Below, piece by piece: positions 1-8,540 of a stretch of 64,000 nt of DNA. This DNA is from BRHc4a sp049323755. GTDB taxonomy: Bacteria; Bacillota; Desulfotomaculia; Desulfotomaculales; Desulfocucumaceae. The first letter of the stretch is position 1; each line of letters starts with the position of its first letter. The stretch covers positions 186,001-250,000 of the forward strand of contig JBMOPE010000009.1 of NCBI GenBank assembly GCA_049323755.1, in the 5' to 3' direction. Made by a program: the position numbers and the translations under genes. The notes below the pieces were generated by a model. The model worked only from the letters and a program-made list of their open reading frames with translations, had not been told where the DNA came from and made no database searches.

Positions 1-1325
1 TTTATCCTGAGGGGCCTCTCCTCGGTCAGAGTTACCGGGGTCCGGTCAGGCTCCCTGGTTAGTATCCTTAATGCCGCAGATAAAAGCGTAACAGAGTCAG
101 TTTCCTGAAGCAAATCCTCGGCAAGCCCCCTGTATTTTTCTATATCATTTTTTTCTGCAGCAAGCAGAAGTCTCTCCACCGCCAGGCGCTGCTGCCCAAG
201 AAAGGCATCATTTATTGTTGGAATGGGCATTCGGGTTATTCTACCCTTCGTCATTCCCTCAATAACCTTGAGGTGACGTATCTCCCTTGGCGTTACGAGG
301 GATATTGCCTCACCGGTTTTGCCCGCACGGCCGGTGCGCCCGATCCGGTGGACATACCATTCAGGGTCCTGGGGAATATCAAAATTGTATATATGAGAGA
401 CCCCGGTTATATCCAGGCCCCTGGCAGCTACATCGGTAGCCACCAGCACCTCAATAATTCCTTCCCTGAATTGCCGCATTACCGAGTCCCTCTTGGACTG
501 GCTTAAATCTCCATGGATCCCTTCGGCTGAATAGCCGCGCTTGTTAAGTGCCTCAAAAAGTTCATCCACCCGGCGTTTTGTCCTTCCAAACACAATGGCG
601 CGGTCCGGTGACTGGGTGTCCAGCAGTCGGCAGAGAACATCAAATTTTTGTCTTTCATCAACTTCAATATAGCTTTGATCAATGGCCGGAACAGTAACCT
701 GCCGGGCCTCAATCCTGATAAACTCCGGGCTTTTCATGAACCGTTGGGCCAGAGCCCGAATAGGGCCCGGCATTGTTGCCGAAAAAAGCATGGTCTGCCG
801 TTCTCCGGGAATTTCCTTAAGTATCATCTCTATATCATCTATAAAACCCATATTCAGCATCTCATCGGCCTCATCCAGGACCACAATACTGACATTATTT
901 AAGCGGATAGTTTTTCGCCTCATGTGGTCCATTAGTCGTCCAGGCGTGCCAACAATTATGTGGGGCCTTTTTTTAAGCGCCCTTATCTGGCGGCTGATTT
1001 CCTGCCCGCCATATATGGGCAGGGTGCGGATACCCCTGAACTGCCCTATCCGGTTTAACTCCTCGGCCACCTGGACGGCCAGCTCACGGGTTGGAGCCAG
1101 GACAATCCCCTGCACCTGATCCCGGTCAACATTTAAAAGATCCACCATGGGAATGCCAAAGGCAGCGGTTTTACCGGTTCCGGTGTGCGCCTGCCCGATA
1201 AGGTCCCTACCTTGCAGGCCTATGGGAACAGCTTTTTCCTGGATAGGTGTCGGCTCCTCAAAGCCCATATTATTAAGAGACCGGGTTACTGGCTCGGTCA
1301 GTCCAAAATCATTAAACGTAGTCAT
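1..1325 (-). CDS. DEAD-box ATP-dependent RNA helicase, C-terminus cut by window edge
   Basis: ATP-dependent RNA unwinding, as in CshA/DeaD proteins of mRNA turnover, ribosome assembly and cold adaptation. Read leftwards from an ATG at 1325, the protein has a Q motif (GFEEPTPIQ), Walker A (AHTGTGKT), PTRELA, LDEADE at about 861-880, SAT (LFSATMPG) and the second RecA lobe ending in HRIGRTGR near 300-345. About 441 residues are visible, followed by part of the region after the helicase core; the usual C-terminal RNA-binding tail lies beyond base 1. The next gene upstream on this strand (MFS) ends 109 bp before, so the two could be co-transcribed. Family is certain; the CshA versus DeaD subgroup is not resolved. 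Confidence 0.95.
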   Translation of the reverse strand, partial: MTTFNDFGLTEPVTRSLNNMGFEEPTPIQEKAVPIGLQGRDLIGQAHTGTGKTAAFGIPMVDLLNVDRDQVQGIVLAPTRELAVQVAEELNRIGQFRGIRTLPIYGGQEISRQIRALKKRPHIIVGTPGRLMDHMRRKTIRLNNVSIVVLDEADEMLNMGFIDDIEMILKEIPGERQTMLFSATMPGPIRALAQRFMKSPEFIRIEARQVTVPAIDQSYIEVDERQKFDVLCRLLDTQSPDRAIVFGRTKRRVDELFEALNKRGYSAEGIHGDLSQSKRDSVMRQFREGIIEVLVATDVAARGLDITGVSHIYNFDIPQDPEWYVHRIGRTGRAGKTGEAISLVTPREIRHLKVIEGMTKGRITRMPIPTINDAFLGQQRLAVERLLLAAEKNDIEKYRGLAEDLLQETDSVTLLSAALRILTREPDRTPVTLTEERPLRI

Positions 1326-1434
1326 TATTTATTTCCCCTTTGTCTTTATTACAGGCTATAGTTTATTAATAGAATACCCACCAATTAGGGCAATAAACCT
1401 TGCCTGGGATTAAAGAATACAAAATTAATCAGGG

Positions 1435-2634
1435 TTATACAAGCCTCCTGTATTTCAATAATAAAGCCGCGCCGATAATCATAAGGCTTAAGCCGCATAT
1501 AGTTACAGTTACAGTCATTGAATAACCTTTCAGCACAAACCCGAATACCACAAACGACACCGGCAGTGAGACATCGGCAATCATGGTGCTTACGCTGAAC
1601 ACCCTGCCGGCCATTTCATTAGGAACATGAATCTGCAATAGTGAGCGCCAGTAGACTGAGGCAACTGAGGCAGCCATTCCTATAAAAAGCAAAATCCCTA
1701 TGTAAGGGCCCCTGACAACAATTCCAAGGCTGTTTACTGCACCCAGCAGCGCAAAGCAAAGGCCCGCAGCAAGTATTATCATAAACAGGTGGCCTCCGCG
1801 CATATGATTCAGTTTTTGCCGTCCAACCACCATAGCTCCAAGGATCATGCCGACTCCCATGGCTGTTTCAAGATAGCCCAGGTTTTTAATGCCGCTGCCT
1901 GTTATTGTACTGGCGAGAAAAGGCATTGCCACAGCCAGGCTCCCGTAGAAGATATGAACAACTCCAATAACCAGCAGTATTATACGGACAGTTTTGTTAT
2001 CAAAAATGAACTTAAACCCCTCTTTAATTTTTAATAGTAACTGGTGCTCACCAGCATCTGACTGCGTGAAATGCAGTGTTATGAATGCCTCCAGCAGTGC
2101 TGAGGCCAGGTAAGACAGCCCGTTTATTATAAACACCGCCTTATAGCCCAGTAAAGCAACCAGTGTGGCTCCCAAAACAGGCCCGGCAACAGTGGCGAGG
2201 CCGCTTATCATCTGGCTAAGGGAATTAGCCCGGGGAAGATCCTCCTGACTCACAAGCTTTGGTATCACTGCCATAACCGTGGGATCAAAAAAGGCAGACG
2301 AAAGAGAAATAATCACACCCGCCATAAAAATGTGCCATATTTCCAAATACCCCAGCGCCGATAAAAAGGCCAGCGCCAGGACCGTAAGACCCCTAAAAAC
2401 ATCAGATACTATTAGTATTGACTTCCGGTTCCACCGGTCAATGAACCCCCCTGCAGCCAAGCCAAAGATAAGCTCCGGCAGCACCGAGGCAGCCAAAAAC
2501 AAACCCATAATGGCAGGGGAATTTGTTTTCTCCAGCACCCACCATGCCAGAGCGATGCTGTAGAACCTATCCCCCAGCTGAGATATCAGCTGCCCTGTCC
2601 ACAAAAGAAAAAAATTCCTGTTAACCAGTACCAT
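1435..2634 (-). CDS. MFS multidrug exporter, macrolide-efflux (Mef) like
   Basis: A proton-coupled drug exporter of the major facilitator superfamily, in the MefA/DHA3 group, acting in the cytoplasmic membrane. About 12 hydrophobic segments are visible, with the loop 2-3 motif GGFIDRWNRKS at about residues 61-71. The open frame continues 12 codons further upstream, but the ATG at 2634 is preceded by TGGAGG about 8 bases away, so I chose it (399 residues, normal for the family). The leader is about 185 nt long and carries a consensus promoter, a terminator-like hairpin and a seven-codon ORF (listed separately), which suggests drug-inducible attenuation. The substrate cannot be read from the sequence. 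Confidence 0.88.
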   Translation of the reverse strand: MVLVNRNFFLLWTGQLISQLGDRFYSIALAWWVLEKTNSPAIMGLFLAASVLPELIFGLAAGGFIDRWNRKSILIVSDVFRGLTVLALAFLSALGYLEIWHIFMAGVIISLSSAFFDPTVMAVIPKLVSQEDLPRANSLSQMISGLATVAGPVLGATLVALLGYKAVFIINGLSYLASALLEAFITLHFTQSDAGEHQLLLKIKEGFKFIFDNKTVRIILLVIGVVHIFYGSLAVAMPFLASTITGSGIKNLGYLETAMGVGMILGAMVVGRQKLNHMRGGHLFMIILAAGLCFALLGAVNSLGIVVRGPYIGILLFIGMAASVASVYWRSLLQIHVPNEMAGRVFSVSTMIADVSLPVSFVVFGFVLKGYSMTVTVTICGLSLMIIGAALLLKYRRLV

Positions 2635-2676
2635 ACTTTTTCTACCTCCACTCTTGGTTATTTGAATCAAGCAAAT

Positions 2677-2700
2677 TTACGGTTTAATAAAACACTGCAT
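2677..2700 (-). CDS. Possible 7-codon leader peptide of the MFS gene
   Basis: ATG at 2700 to TAA at 2677 encodes MQCFIKP. It is preceded by AAAGGGGTG at good ribosome-site distance and lies between the leader hairpin and the MFS start. Short leader ORFs with strong ribosome sites are typical of antibiotic-inducible resistance genes. An ORF this short can arise by chance, so the call rests on the ribosome site and the context. Confidence 0.35.
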   Translation of the reverse strand: MQCFIKP

Positions 2701-2728
2701 TTAGCAATCACCCCTTTTACATAAATAA

Positions 2729-2771
2729 AAAAAGACCAGGGGGCTGCCGTCACTAAACGGTTCCCCCTGGT
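2729..2771 (-). terminator. Intrinsic terminator / attenuator in the MFS leader
   Basis: A 9-bp perfect stem ACCAGGGGG/CCCCCTGGT (arms 2735-2743 and 2763-2771) encloses a smaller CCGT/ACGG stem. On the minus strand it is followed by TCTTTTTTT. It sits about 50 nt after the start of transcription predicted from the promoter at 2827-2854 and before the MFS gene, so it would stop leader transcripts. It may also end the diguanylate cyclase transcript. Confidence 0.8.
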
Positions 2772-2826
2772 TTTTTGTTATCTGTTTTCTAAACACTACC
2801 GCAATAAGCTATGTAGTAAAAACTTA

Positions 2827-2854
2827 ATTATACATAAAAAAAAGACCTTGTCAA
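2827..2854 (-). promoter_or_regulatory. Consensus sigma-A promoter of the MFS leader
   Basis: On the minus strand TTGACA (2854-2849) is followed after 16 bp by TATAAT (2832-2827). Both hexamers match the consensus exactly. Transcription would start near 2820, giving a leader of about 185 nt before the MFS start codon. Confidence 0.8.
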
Positions 2855-2894
2855 GATCTTATTAAAAATAAGCCGGTGCTTTCAAATTGTACAT

Positions 2895-4268
2895 CTACAT
2901 ACTCTTTACCCGGTTACGGCCCTCTCTTTTTGCCTGGTATAGCGCCTTATCGGCCTCGGCAATCAATGTCTCCGGCAGAGAACCAGCGGCTGGAACAGCC
3001 GCAGCAACTCCCAGACTTATGGTAACATACCTGCTAACCTTGGAATTGCCATGAATGATTCCCATTTCTTCAACCCTGGAGCGCAGTGTCTCTGCTATCA
3101 CACTGGCGCTGTTTATATTCGTTTCAGGTAAAACAACGGCGAATTCCTCACCACCGTACCGGGCTACCAAATCTCCGGGCCGCTTAACGATGTCACCTAT
3201 TACACGTGCCACCCGTTTCAAACAGTCGTCTCCGCTCAAGTGACTGTAGGTATCATTATAGATCTTGAAAAAATCGATATCAAACATAATCAGGGACAGG
3301 GGCGTGGTATTACGCATAGCACGTCTCCATTCCCTATCGATATACTCATCAAAATATCGCCGGTTGGCAATACCGGTTAAACCATCAAGAAAAGAAAGAC
3401 GCCGTAACGTTTCCTCGGCAAATTTCCGCTCGGTAATATCGACAATGACTCCCACCAGCCCGGCCGGGTTGCCATGACTGTCCATGTAAGCAGCCTTGTT
3501 AAAAATAACATCGTGTCTGGTGCCATCGGCATGGTTCACAGAGTATTCATAGAACTGGGTCCCCGTATTCTGAAACAACTCCAGGTCCATTTTGTGGTAT
3601 TTATCTGCCAGTTCTTTAGAACATAAATCATATACAGATTTTCCGATTATCTCTTCTTTATTTAAACCTAAAAACTCCCCAAAAGCTTTATTGCATCCTT
3701 TATATAAGCCTTTAATGTCTTTATAAAACAATGGATTGGGAATAGTATCAATCAATAATTGCACAAATTGTAACTGTTCAAGCAAATTCTCTTCAGCCCG
3801 CTTCCGCTTGGTAACGTCTACGGCAAACTCAAACCGCACATCACGACCGTCCGGCCACTTAACTATTTTATTAGTTATCAAAAAAAACTTATCAACTTTA
3901 GGGTTATAATACTCCCACTGGTATGGTTTTCCTTTCTCCTTCAGAATAATGCTATTGGTACAAAAATCACACGGCGAGTTCATTCCTTGAAACTCCCTGT
4001 AACAGATACCTCCGACAGGATCTTTCTTCAACAGGCTTTTGACATTCTTATTTACGTACAAAATTTCAAAATTTACCGGGTCAGAAATATAGATTATCTC
4101 ACTTATGCTGTCAAATACTAATAAAAGCTCCGCCCTCTCATACTTCAGCCTGTTCTCTGCCTGCCGGCGCAGTGATTCCGCAACCTCTATCCCTGCGATC
4201 TTTCTTCGCAGTTCAACCAGTTCATTTATAAGCTCTTCTTTTGTCTTCTCTTCATCTTTTTTCATCAT
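2895..4268 (-). CDS. PAS-PAS diguanylate cyclase (GGDEF)
   Basis: Makes cyclic di-GMP from two GTP under control of sensory domains. A short charged N-terminal coiled-coil is followed by two PAS domains (about residues 45-155 and 165-285; the first has a CDFC cysteine pair, the second has a PAC-like end ITERKFAEETLRRLSF). A C-terminal GGDEF domain follows, with active-site GGEEF preceded by an RPGD inhibitory I-site five residues upstream. No EAL or transmembrane segment is present, so it is probably cytosolic. The frame opens six codons earlier at a TTG, but the ATG at 4268 follows GGAAGGGG at good spacing (457 residues). Single gene between terminators; the signal sensed is unknown. Confidence 0.93.
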   Translation of the reverse strand: MMKKDEEKTKEELINELVELRRKIAGIEVAESLRRQAENRLKYERAELLLVFDSISEIIYISDPVNFEILYVNKNVKSLLKKDPVGGICYREFQGMNSPCDFCTNSIILKEKGKPYQWEYYNPKVDKFFLITNKIVKWPDGRDVRFEFAVDVTKRKRAEENLLEQLQFVQLLIDTIPNPLFYKDIKGLYKGCNKAFGEFLGLNKEEIIGKSVYDLCSKELADKYHKMDLELFQNTGTQFYEYSVNHADGTRHDVIFNKAAYMDSHGNPAGLVGVIVDITERKFAEETLRRLSFLDGLTGIANRRYFDEYIDREWRRAMRNTTPLSLIMFDIDFFKIYNDTYSHLSGDDCLKRVARVIGDIVKRPGDLVARYGGEEFAVVLPETNINSASVIAETLRSRVEEMGIIHGNSKVSRYVTISLGVAAAVPAAGSLPETLIAEADKALYQAKREGRNRVKSM

Positions 4269-4397
4269 AACGTCCCCTTCCGCCAATTAAATTGGTTTGG
4301 GGAATCTATCTAAATTAGTATTTCTAATTATACCATGTCAGTCATATATCAACACATATGCAAAACCTCCAATTTAAAATTCCTGGAGTGGCAACAG

Positions 4398-5084
4398 TTA
4401 AACGCTTTTTTCCATTTTCTCTTTACACCTTACAAACCTGTTTATATAAAAGCCTGTTGAAAGCACTATCAACAAAACAGCTGCAGGGACCGCCAGTTCA
4501 AAATAGGGAACATACCGGCCAACCTCCCGGTATATGATTGCATCCTCGGTAATCATTTTGCCGGCAGTCCATGCCAGTACACCTGCTCCTATATAAACAA
4601 TAGCCGGGAATCTCTCAAGCCATTTGAGCATGATAGTACTGCCCCACACAATAATGGGAATGCTAATAATTAATCCCAGGATAACCAAAAGCAGGTTCCC
4701 GTGCGCAGCACCAGCCACGGCTATAACATTATCGATACCCATTACCACATCTGCCAGTATAATTACCTTTATTGCGTCTAATAGATTCTTCCCTTCTCTG
4801 CACTCAACATCTTTGTCCTTCAGTAAAAGCTTGAGTGCAATCCAAACCAGCAATAATCCCCCCACAAACTGCAGAAGCGGTATTTTTAACAAATAAAGCG
4901 CAAAGCCTGTAAGTGTTATGCGGATCACCACTGCCCCCACGGTACCGTAAATAATTGCTTTTTTCCTTTGTTCAGGCGGTAATGACCTGCTGGCCAGAGC
5001 AATTATTATGGCATTGTCCCCTCCCAGTACGATGTCAATGATAACTATGCTCAGTACCGCAATAATGATTTCAGGTGCTGTCAT
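4398..5084 (-). CDS. TerC-family membrane protein, predicted Mn(II) exporter (YkoY/MeeY type)
   Basis: Seven-segment TerC-family integral membrane protein of 228 residues. It shows the characteristic acidic intramembrane motifs DIVLGGDNAI (about residues 17-26) and DVVMGIDNVIA (about 111-121). Bacillus homologues YkoY (MeeY) and YceF (MeeF) export manganese, in part to metallate secreted enzymes. A yybP-ykoY riboswitch immediately upstream supports a manganese role here. The start ATG at 5084 has an AAAGGAG site. It is distinct from the second TerC protein at 12980-13738, which belongs to the Ter operon and has no riboswitch. Confidence 0.9.
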   Translation of the reverse strand: MTAPEIIIAVLSIVIIDIVLGGDNAIIIALASRSLPPEQRKKAIIYGTVGAVVIRITLTGFALYLLKIPLLQFVGGLLLVWIALKLLLKDKDVECREGKNLLDAIKVIILADVVMGIDNVIAVAGAAHGNLLLVILGLIISIPIIVWGSTIMLKWLERFPAIVYIGAGVLAWTAGKMITEDAIIYREVGRYVPYFELAVPAAVLLIVLSTGFYINRFVRCKEKMEKSV

Positions 5085-5120
5085 TCCCTAAACTCCTTTC
5101 AGTACATATTCAGTTATAAA

Positions 5121-5268
5121 TAAAAAAGCGAGACCTTTAACATAACCACCAAATGATAGTCATGTTAAAAGTCTCGCAAATTGGCATGGCCAACGGTAAA
5201 GCCAGGTTTAAAACCCAGTGCTGTTGACTTTACCGCATTTAAGTAAAACGCTCGCTACTCCCCTTTAA
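5121..5268 (-). promoter_or_regulatory. yybP-ykoY manganese riboswitch
   Basis: On the minus strand the element opens with AAAGGGGAGTAGCGAGCG (about 5268-5250), the conserved first loop of the yybP-ykoY aptamer. It continues through the second conserved loop near GGCCATGCCAA and ends in a long hairpin whose arms are 5161-5177 and 5128-5144 (GCGAGAC and GTCTCGC sides), followed by TTTTTTA. The last hairpin is both the closing stem and an intrinsic terminator. It lies about 35 nt upstream of the terC start. Known members bind Mn(II) and switch transcription on. Confidence 0.9.
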
Positions 5269-5335
5269 CAAGACAAGTATAGCTTATATCCTTTTGGGAT
5301 GTCAATACTTGTGCCGTTAAAGTGTAATGTGAATA

Positions 5336-7447
5336 TTATTTGTCCCGTCCCTCTTTAGACATGGCAGCCTTTAACAAATCCCCGAGATTGCTGCCAACAG
5401 ATTCCTTATCGCCATACCTGGATATTAATCTCTGGTTCTCCTGGCTGGCCCTCCTGGAGCTTGAAAAACCTAAAGCATCCTCTTTTTCAGGCTGCCGGTG
5501 CCCGCAGCTTCTATCCTGGCAAACCAGCATTCTCCCCCTTTTGCCCTTTACCAGCAGCATATACTTTCCGCAAAGGGGACACTTGGTCCTTGAAATATTG
5601 TCGGCCCTGTATACAGCCGTATCGGCCGCAACACTCCTCACCAGCTCCCTGGTATTATCCCGGATGCCGCTTATAAATTCGGCCTTGCTTCCTCTGCCCC
5701 GGGCAATATCGGTAAGGCTTTGCTCCCACCTGGCGGTAAGCTCGGGGCTCCTGAGTTCTGGAGCCACAAGGTTTATCAGCTGTATTCCCTTGGAGGTGGG
5801 CACCAGTTCCTTGCCACTGCGCTCTATATAGTTGGTATAGAGCAATTTTTCTATAATTTCCGCCCGGGTTGCCGGGGTTCCCAGGCCGCTGCCATTAATT
5901 GGGGACATTCCTCCGCAGGAGGTGTGTTCCCTTTCCTTAATTGTCTCCCGCAATTCCTCGTCCTCTATAAATTTGCCCGGGCTTTCCATGGCAGACAGCA
6001 GGGTGGCCTCGGTATACCGGGCAGGGGGCTTTGTTTTAGACTTGTTGTCCTTGAGGACTTTGACCTGCCTCTCTTCTCCCCTGCTAAGGCTGGTCAGGGC
6101 TTGATCCGGAAGAGCATCCTCCCTACCCTCTTCCTTTTCTGTAATATTGCGGGCAACCGCCCTCCACCCCTGGTCCCTGACAATCTTGCCCCGGGAATAG
6201 AAGCTCTCCCCATTTACAGCAGTAACCAGGGTAATCTGTTCATACCTAAAAGGCGGGTAGAGCACCGCAAGAAACCGCCGGACAATCAGGTCATACAGAT
6301 TCTTTTCCTCGGCGCTGAGCTCAGCCAGCCTGACAGGCTGTTCCGTGGGAATAATGGCATGGTGGTCAGACACCTTGCTGTCGTCCACAAAACGCTTTGA
6401 TGGAGAAAGAGGCTTTTGTAAGAGAGGCCTTGCCGGATCAGCATAAGGCCCCACAGCAATACTTTTAAGCCTGGCAGGCAGGGTGGGCACAATATCAGAG
6501 GATATATACCGGGAATCCGTCCGGGGATATGTAACTAATTTGTGCCTCTCGTACAGGTTTTGTAAAAGGCTCAAAGTTTTCTGGGCGGAAAAGCCCAGGC
6601 GCCTGTTGGCTTCACGCTGTAGTTCCGTGAGGTCATAGGCCAGGGGGGCCGGATCACTCTTGTTTTCCCGCCGAAGTTCGGTTATTTTCCCTGTATGTCC
6701 CTTTAATTTACTTAGAAGATTTTCCACCTTTGAGTATTCAAAAATCCTGTCACCCTCTTTACCCCGCCAGTCACCGAAATAGTCGCCAAAATCTGCCCGG
6801 ATGGTCCAGTAGTCCACCGGCACAAATTTTTTAATCTCTTCCTCCCTCCGGACGATCATAGCCAGAGTAGGGGTCTGAACCCGGCCGGCGGTAAGCTGGG
6901 CATTGAATTTACAGGTCAGCGCGCGGGTAACGTTGAGCCCTATCAGCCAGTCAGCCTCAGCCCTGCAGACCGCCGCGTCATACAGGCTATTAAACTCGGC
7001 CCCCGGCCTTAGCCTGGCAAATCCTTCGCGGATAGCGGCATCTGTCTGGGAGGATACCCAAAGCCTTTTAAAGGGCTTTTTCCAGTTGCCCAGCCTCATT
7101 ATCCAGCGGGCCACCAGCTCACCCTCCCGGCCGGCATCAGTGGCAATTACCAGATCCTTTATATCCTGGCGCCTCATCAGACTCTGAACCACCTTAAACT
7201 GGTGGGAAGTCTGGCGAATTACCTTTAGCTTCATTTGTTCCGGCACCATTGGGAGGTCTTCCAGCCGCCACTCTTTATATTTCTTGTCATAGTCCTCAGG
7301 CTCGGCAAGAGTTACCAGGTGTCCCAGCGCCCAGGTTACCACATACCCGGTTCCTTCAAAAAAACCCTTGCCCTTCGTGCCGCAGCCGAGAACCCGGGCA
7401 ATCTCCCTTGCCACACTTGGTTTTTCTGCCAATACCAGTGATTTCAT
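5336..7447 (-). CDS. topB: DNA topoisomerase III (type IA), with in-frame repeat insertion
   Basis: Relaxes and decatenates DNA by single-strand passage. The N-terminal Toprim domain starts AEKPSVAREIA and has DAGREGE at residues 104-110. The catalytic tyrosine is Y307 in VTYPRTDSRY. A C-terminal zinc ribbon shows CPLCGK and CQDRSCG. Length is 703 residues from the ATG at 7447, which follows GGGGGAT; an earlier in-frame start lacks a site. Between IKE and GLGTPATRAE, a contiguous block in related proteins, about 14 extra residues (REHTSCGGMSPING, about 506-519) are encoded by the repeat at 5897-5936. The frame stays open and all catalytic motifs are intact, so the protein is probably functional. 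Confidence 0.95.
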   Translation of the reverse strand: MKSLVLAEKPSVAREIARVLGCGTKGKGFFEGTGYVVTWALGHLVTLAEPEDYDKKYKEWRLEDLPMVPEQMKLKVIRQTSHQFKVVQSLMRRQDIKDLVIATDAGREGELVARWIMRLGNWKKPFKRLWVSSQTDAAIREGFARLRPGAEFNSLYDAAVCRAEADWLIGLNVTRALTCKFNAQLTAGRVQTPTLAMIVRREEEIKKFVPVDYWTIRADFGDYFGDWRGKEGDRIFEYSKVENLLSKLKGHTGKITELRRENKSDPAPLAYDLTELQREANRRLGFSAQKTLSLLQNLYERHKLVTYPRTDSRYISSDIVPTLPARLKSIAVGPYADPARPLLQKPLSPSKRFVDDSKVSDHHAIIPTEQPVRLAELSAEEKNLYDLIVRRFLAVLYPPFRYEQITLVTAVNGESFYSRGKIVRDQGWRAVARNITEKEEGREDALPDQALTSLSRGEERQVKVLKDNKSKTKPPARYTEATLLSAMESPGKFIEDEELRETIKEREHTSCGGMSPINGSGLGTPATRAEIIEKLLYTNYIERSGKELVPTSKGIQLINLVAPELRSPELTARWEQSLTDIARGRGSKAEFISGIRDNTRELVRSVAADTAVYRADNISRTKCPLCGKYMLLVKGKRGRMLVCQDRSCGHRQPEKEDALGFSSSRRASQENQRLISRYGDKESVGSNLGDLLKAAMSKEGRDK
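5897..5936. repeat. Small palindromic repeat inside topB (REP-like)
   Basis: Forty bases with an imperfect palindrome (GGGGACATTCCTCC against GGAGGTGTGT) match 19354-19393 in the bzaE candidate with a single mismatch. It is inserted in frame in topB, adding about 14 residues. REP-like elements with GGGGAC...GTCCCC ends are common in this bacterial group; no transposase is present in the window. Confidence 0.85.
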
Positions 7448-7828
7448 AAGATCCCCCAATTAAGTTTGAATGATTACCCTGCAAGGCCTTTATACCTCAT
7501 TTTTAGGTTAACTTTCCTGTAGTATTTTGTAATAAAAATAAATATAAATAATATTAGACTCCTTTCTGGTCGGTGATTAGTCGTGAGTGAGACTTTTTTG
7601 TTAACCCTGTTCACCGCATTAATATTTACCATAGCTGTTACCCAGCGTTCTAAAATCTTTAGGATACTGAAAAACAGAAGCAAATACAACCACATATTTT
7701 TTAAAAAGTAACCGCCTTAAGTAATTATTTTTACTTTTCTCATCTTTAGTCCTCATAGCCTACCTTCCAGCGCATGCCCCATCCAAATGCCCTATCAATT
7801 TCTTATGCCCTGAAAAGCAAGAACTAAA
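7448..7828. other. 380-bp gene-free stretch between topB and the Ter operon
   Basis: AT-rich spacer. The only open frame (about 73 codons on the minus strand) has no ribosome site and no recognisable content. I see no clear terminator for the Ter operon here. Confidence 0.6.
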
Positions 7829-8509
7829 TCATTTTTTGAGTGGAATAAACTGACGTATCCAATTTCCAAATCCCCTGGGGTTTCTTGTTTGAATTATCAC
7901 GGGGCCGGGCCCCCTAAACCTGCACACCGCCACCTCACCGGAAGTAAAGGATGAAATCCATCCGCTGGATGCCTTTTCAATAGTGTAGTGCATATAGTCC
8001 GGCCAGGCCACCAGGTGGGCGTTGTCTACAACGTAATCCTCCCCCTGCTCAAGGTTGATTACGTGGATGCCGCCATATGAATTAATAAAAACCATCCCTC
8101 TTCCGCTTACCTTGACAACGAAAAAACCCTCACCGGAGAATATCCCCTGGGCGAGGTTTTGCAATTTGGCAGACACCTGCAGCCCTGCCGAGCCGGCAAG
8201 AAAGCCATCTTTTTGCACCACCAGATTATAGGACCCGTCCAATTCCACATCAACAACATCTCCTGGCATTGAAGGGGCCAATAAAACCTCCCCGGGTCCT
8301 CTGCGGGCGGTAAGCGTCTGCAAGAAAAAGCTCTCCCCCGCTACCATACGGGCAATCCCTCCTAATAAGCCGCCTTCCATCCTTCCCTCTACATCAACGG
8401 TTGAAGACATAGCCACCATGGCGTCAGATTCCGCCTTTATGGTCTCACCCTTTTCCAGGTTGATCTGAACCAAAGGGAACGCCCCCTGATATAGTATTTT
8501 GTGCTTCAT
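7829..8509 (-). CDS. AIM24 / TIGR00266-family beta-sandwich protein
   Basis: About 226 residues of glycine-rich beta structure typical of the AIM24/TIGR00266 family, whose members form jelly-roll oligomers. Family-like segments include the GGLLGGIARMVAGESFFLQT block (about residues 46-65) and LVVQKDGFLAGS. No signal peptide or membrane segment is seen. Proteins of this family often accompany TerD genes, and here the gene is the last of the Ter operon, 31 bp after the HAD gene. An upstream TTG is in frame, but the ATG at 8509 has AGGGGG six bases before it. Biochemical function is unknown; it may act as a scaffold in the Ter stress system (inference). Confidence 0.82.
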   Translation of the reverse strand: MKHKILYQGAFPLVQINLEKGETIKAESDAMVAMSSTVDVEGRMEGGLLGGIARMVAGESFFLQTLTARRGPGEVLLAPSMPGDVVDVELDGSYNLVVQKDGFLAGSAGLQVSAKLQNLAQGIFSGEGFFVVKVSGRGMVFINSYGGIHVINLEQGEDYVVDNAHLVAWPDYMHYTIEKASSGWISSFTSGEVAVCRFRGPGPVIIQTRNPRGFGNWIRQFIPLKK

Positions 8510-8540
8510 TTTCAAACCCCCTACAGTTAATCAACCAATA

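Noticed and set aside
682..1119. Plus-strand open frame across the DEAD-box helicase
   Set aside because: It is antisense to motifs of a certain gene (DEAD, SAT, PTRELA) and lacks a ribosome site.
7474..7695. 73-codon minus-strand open frame between topB and the Ter operon
   Set aside because: No ribosome site, no family features and AT-rich spacer composition; likely chance.
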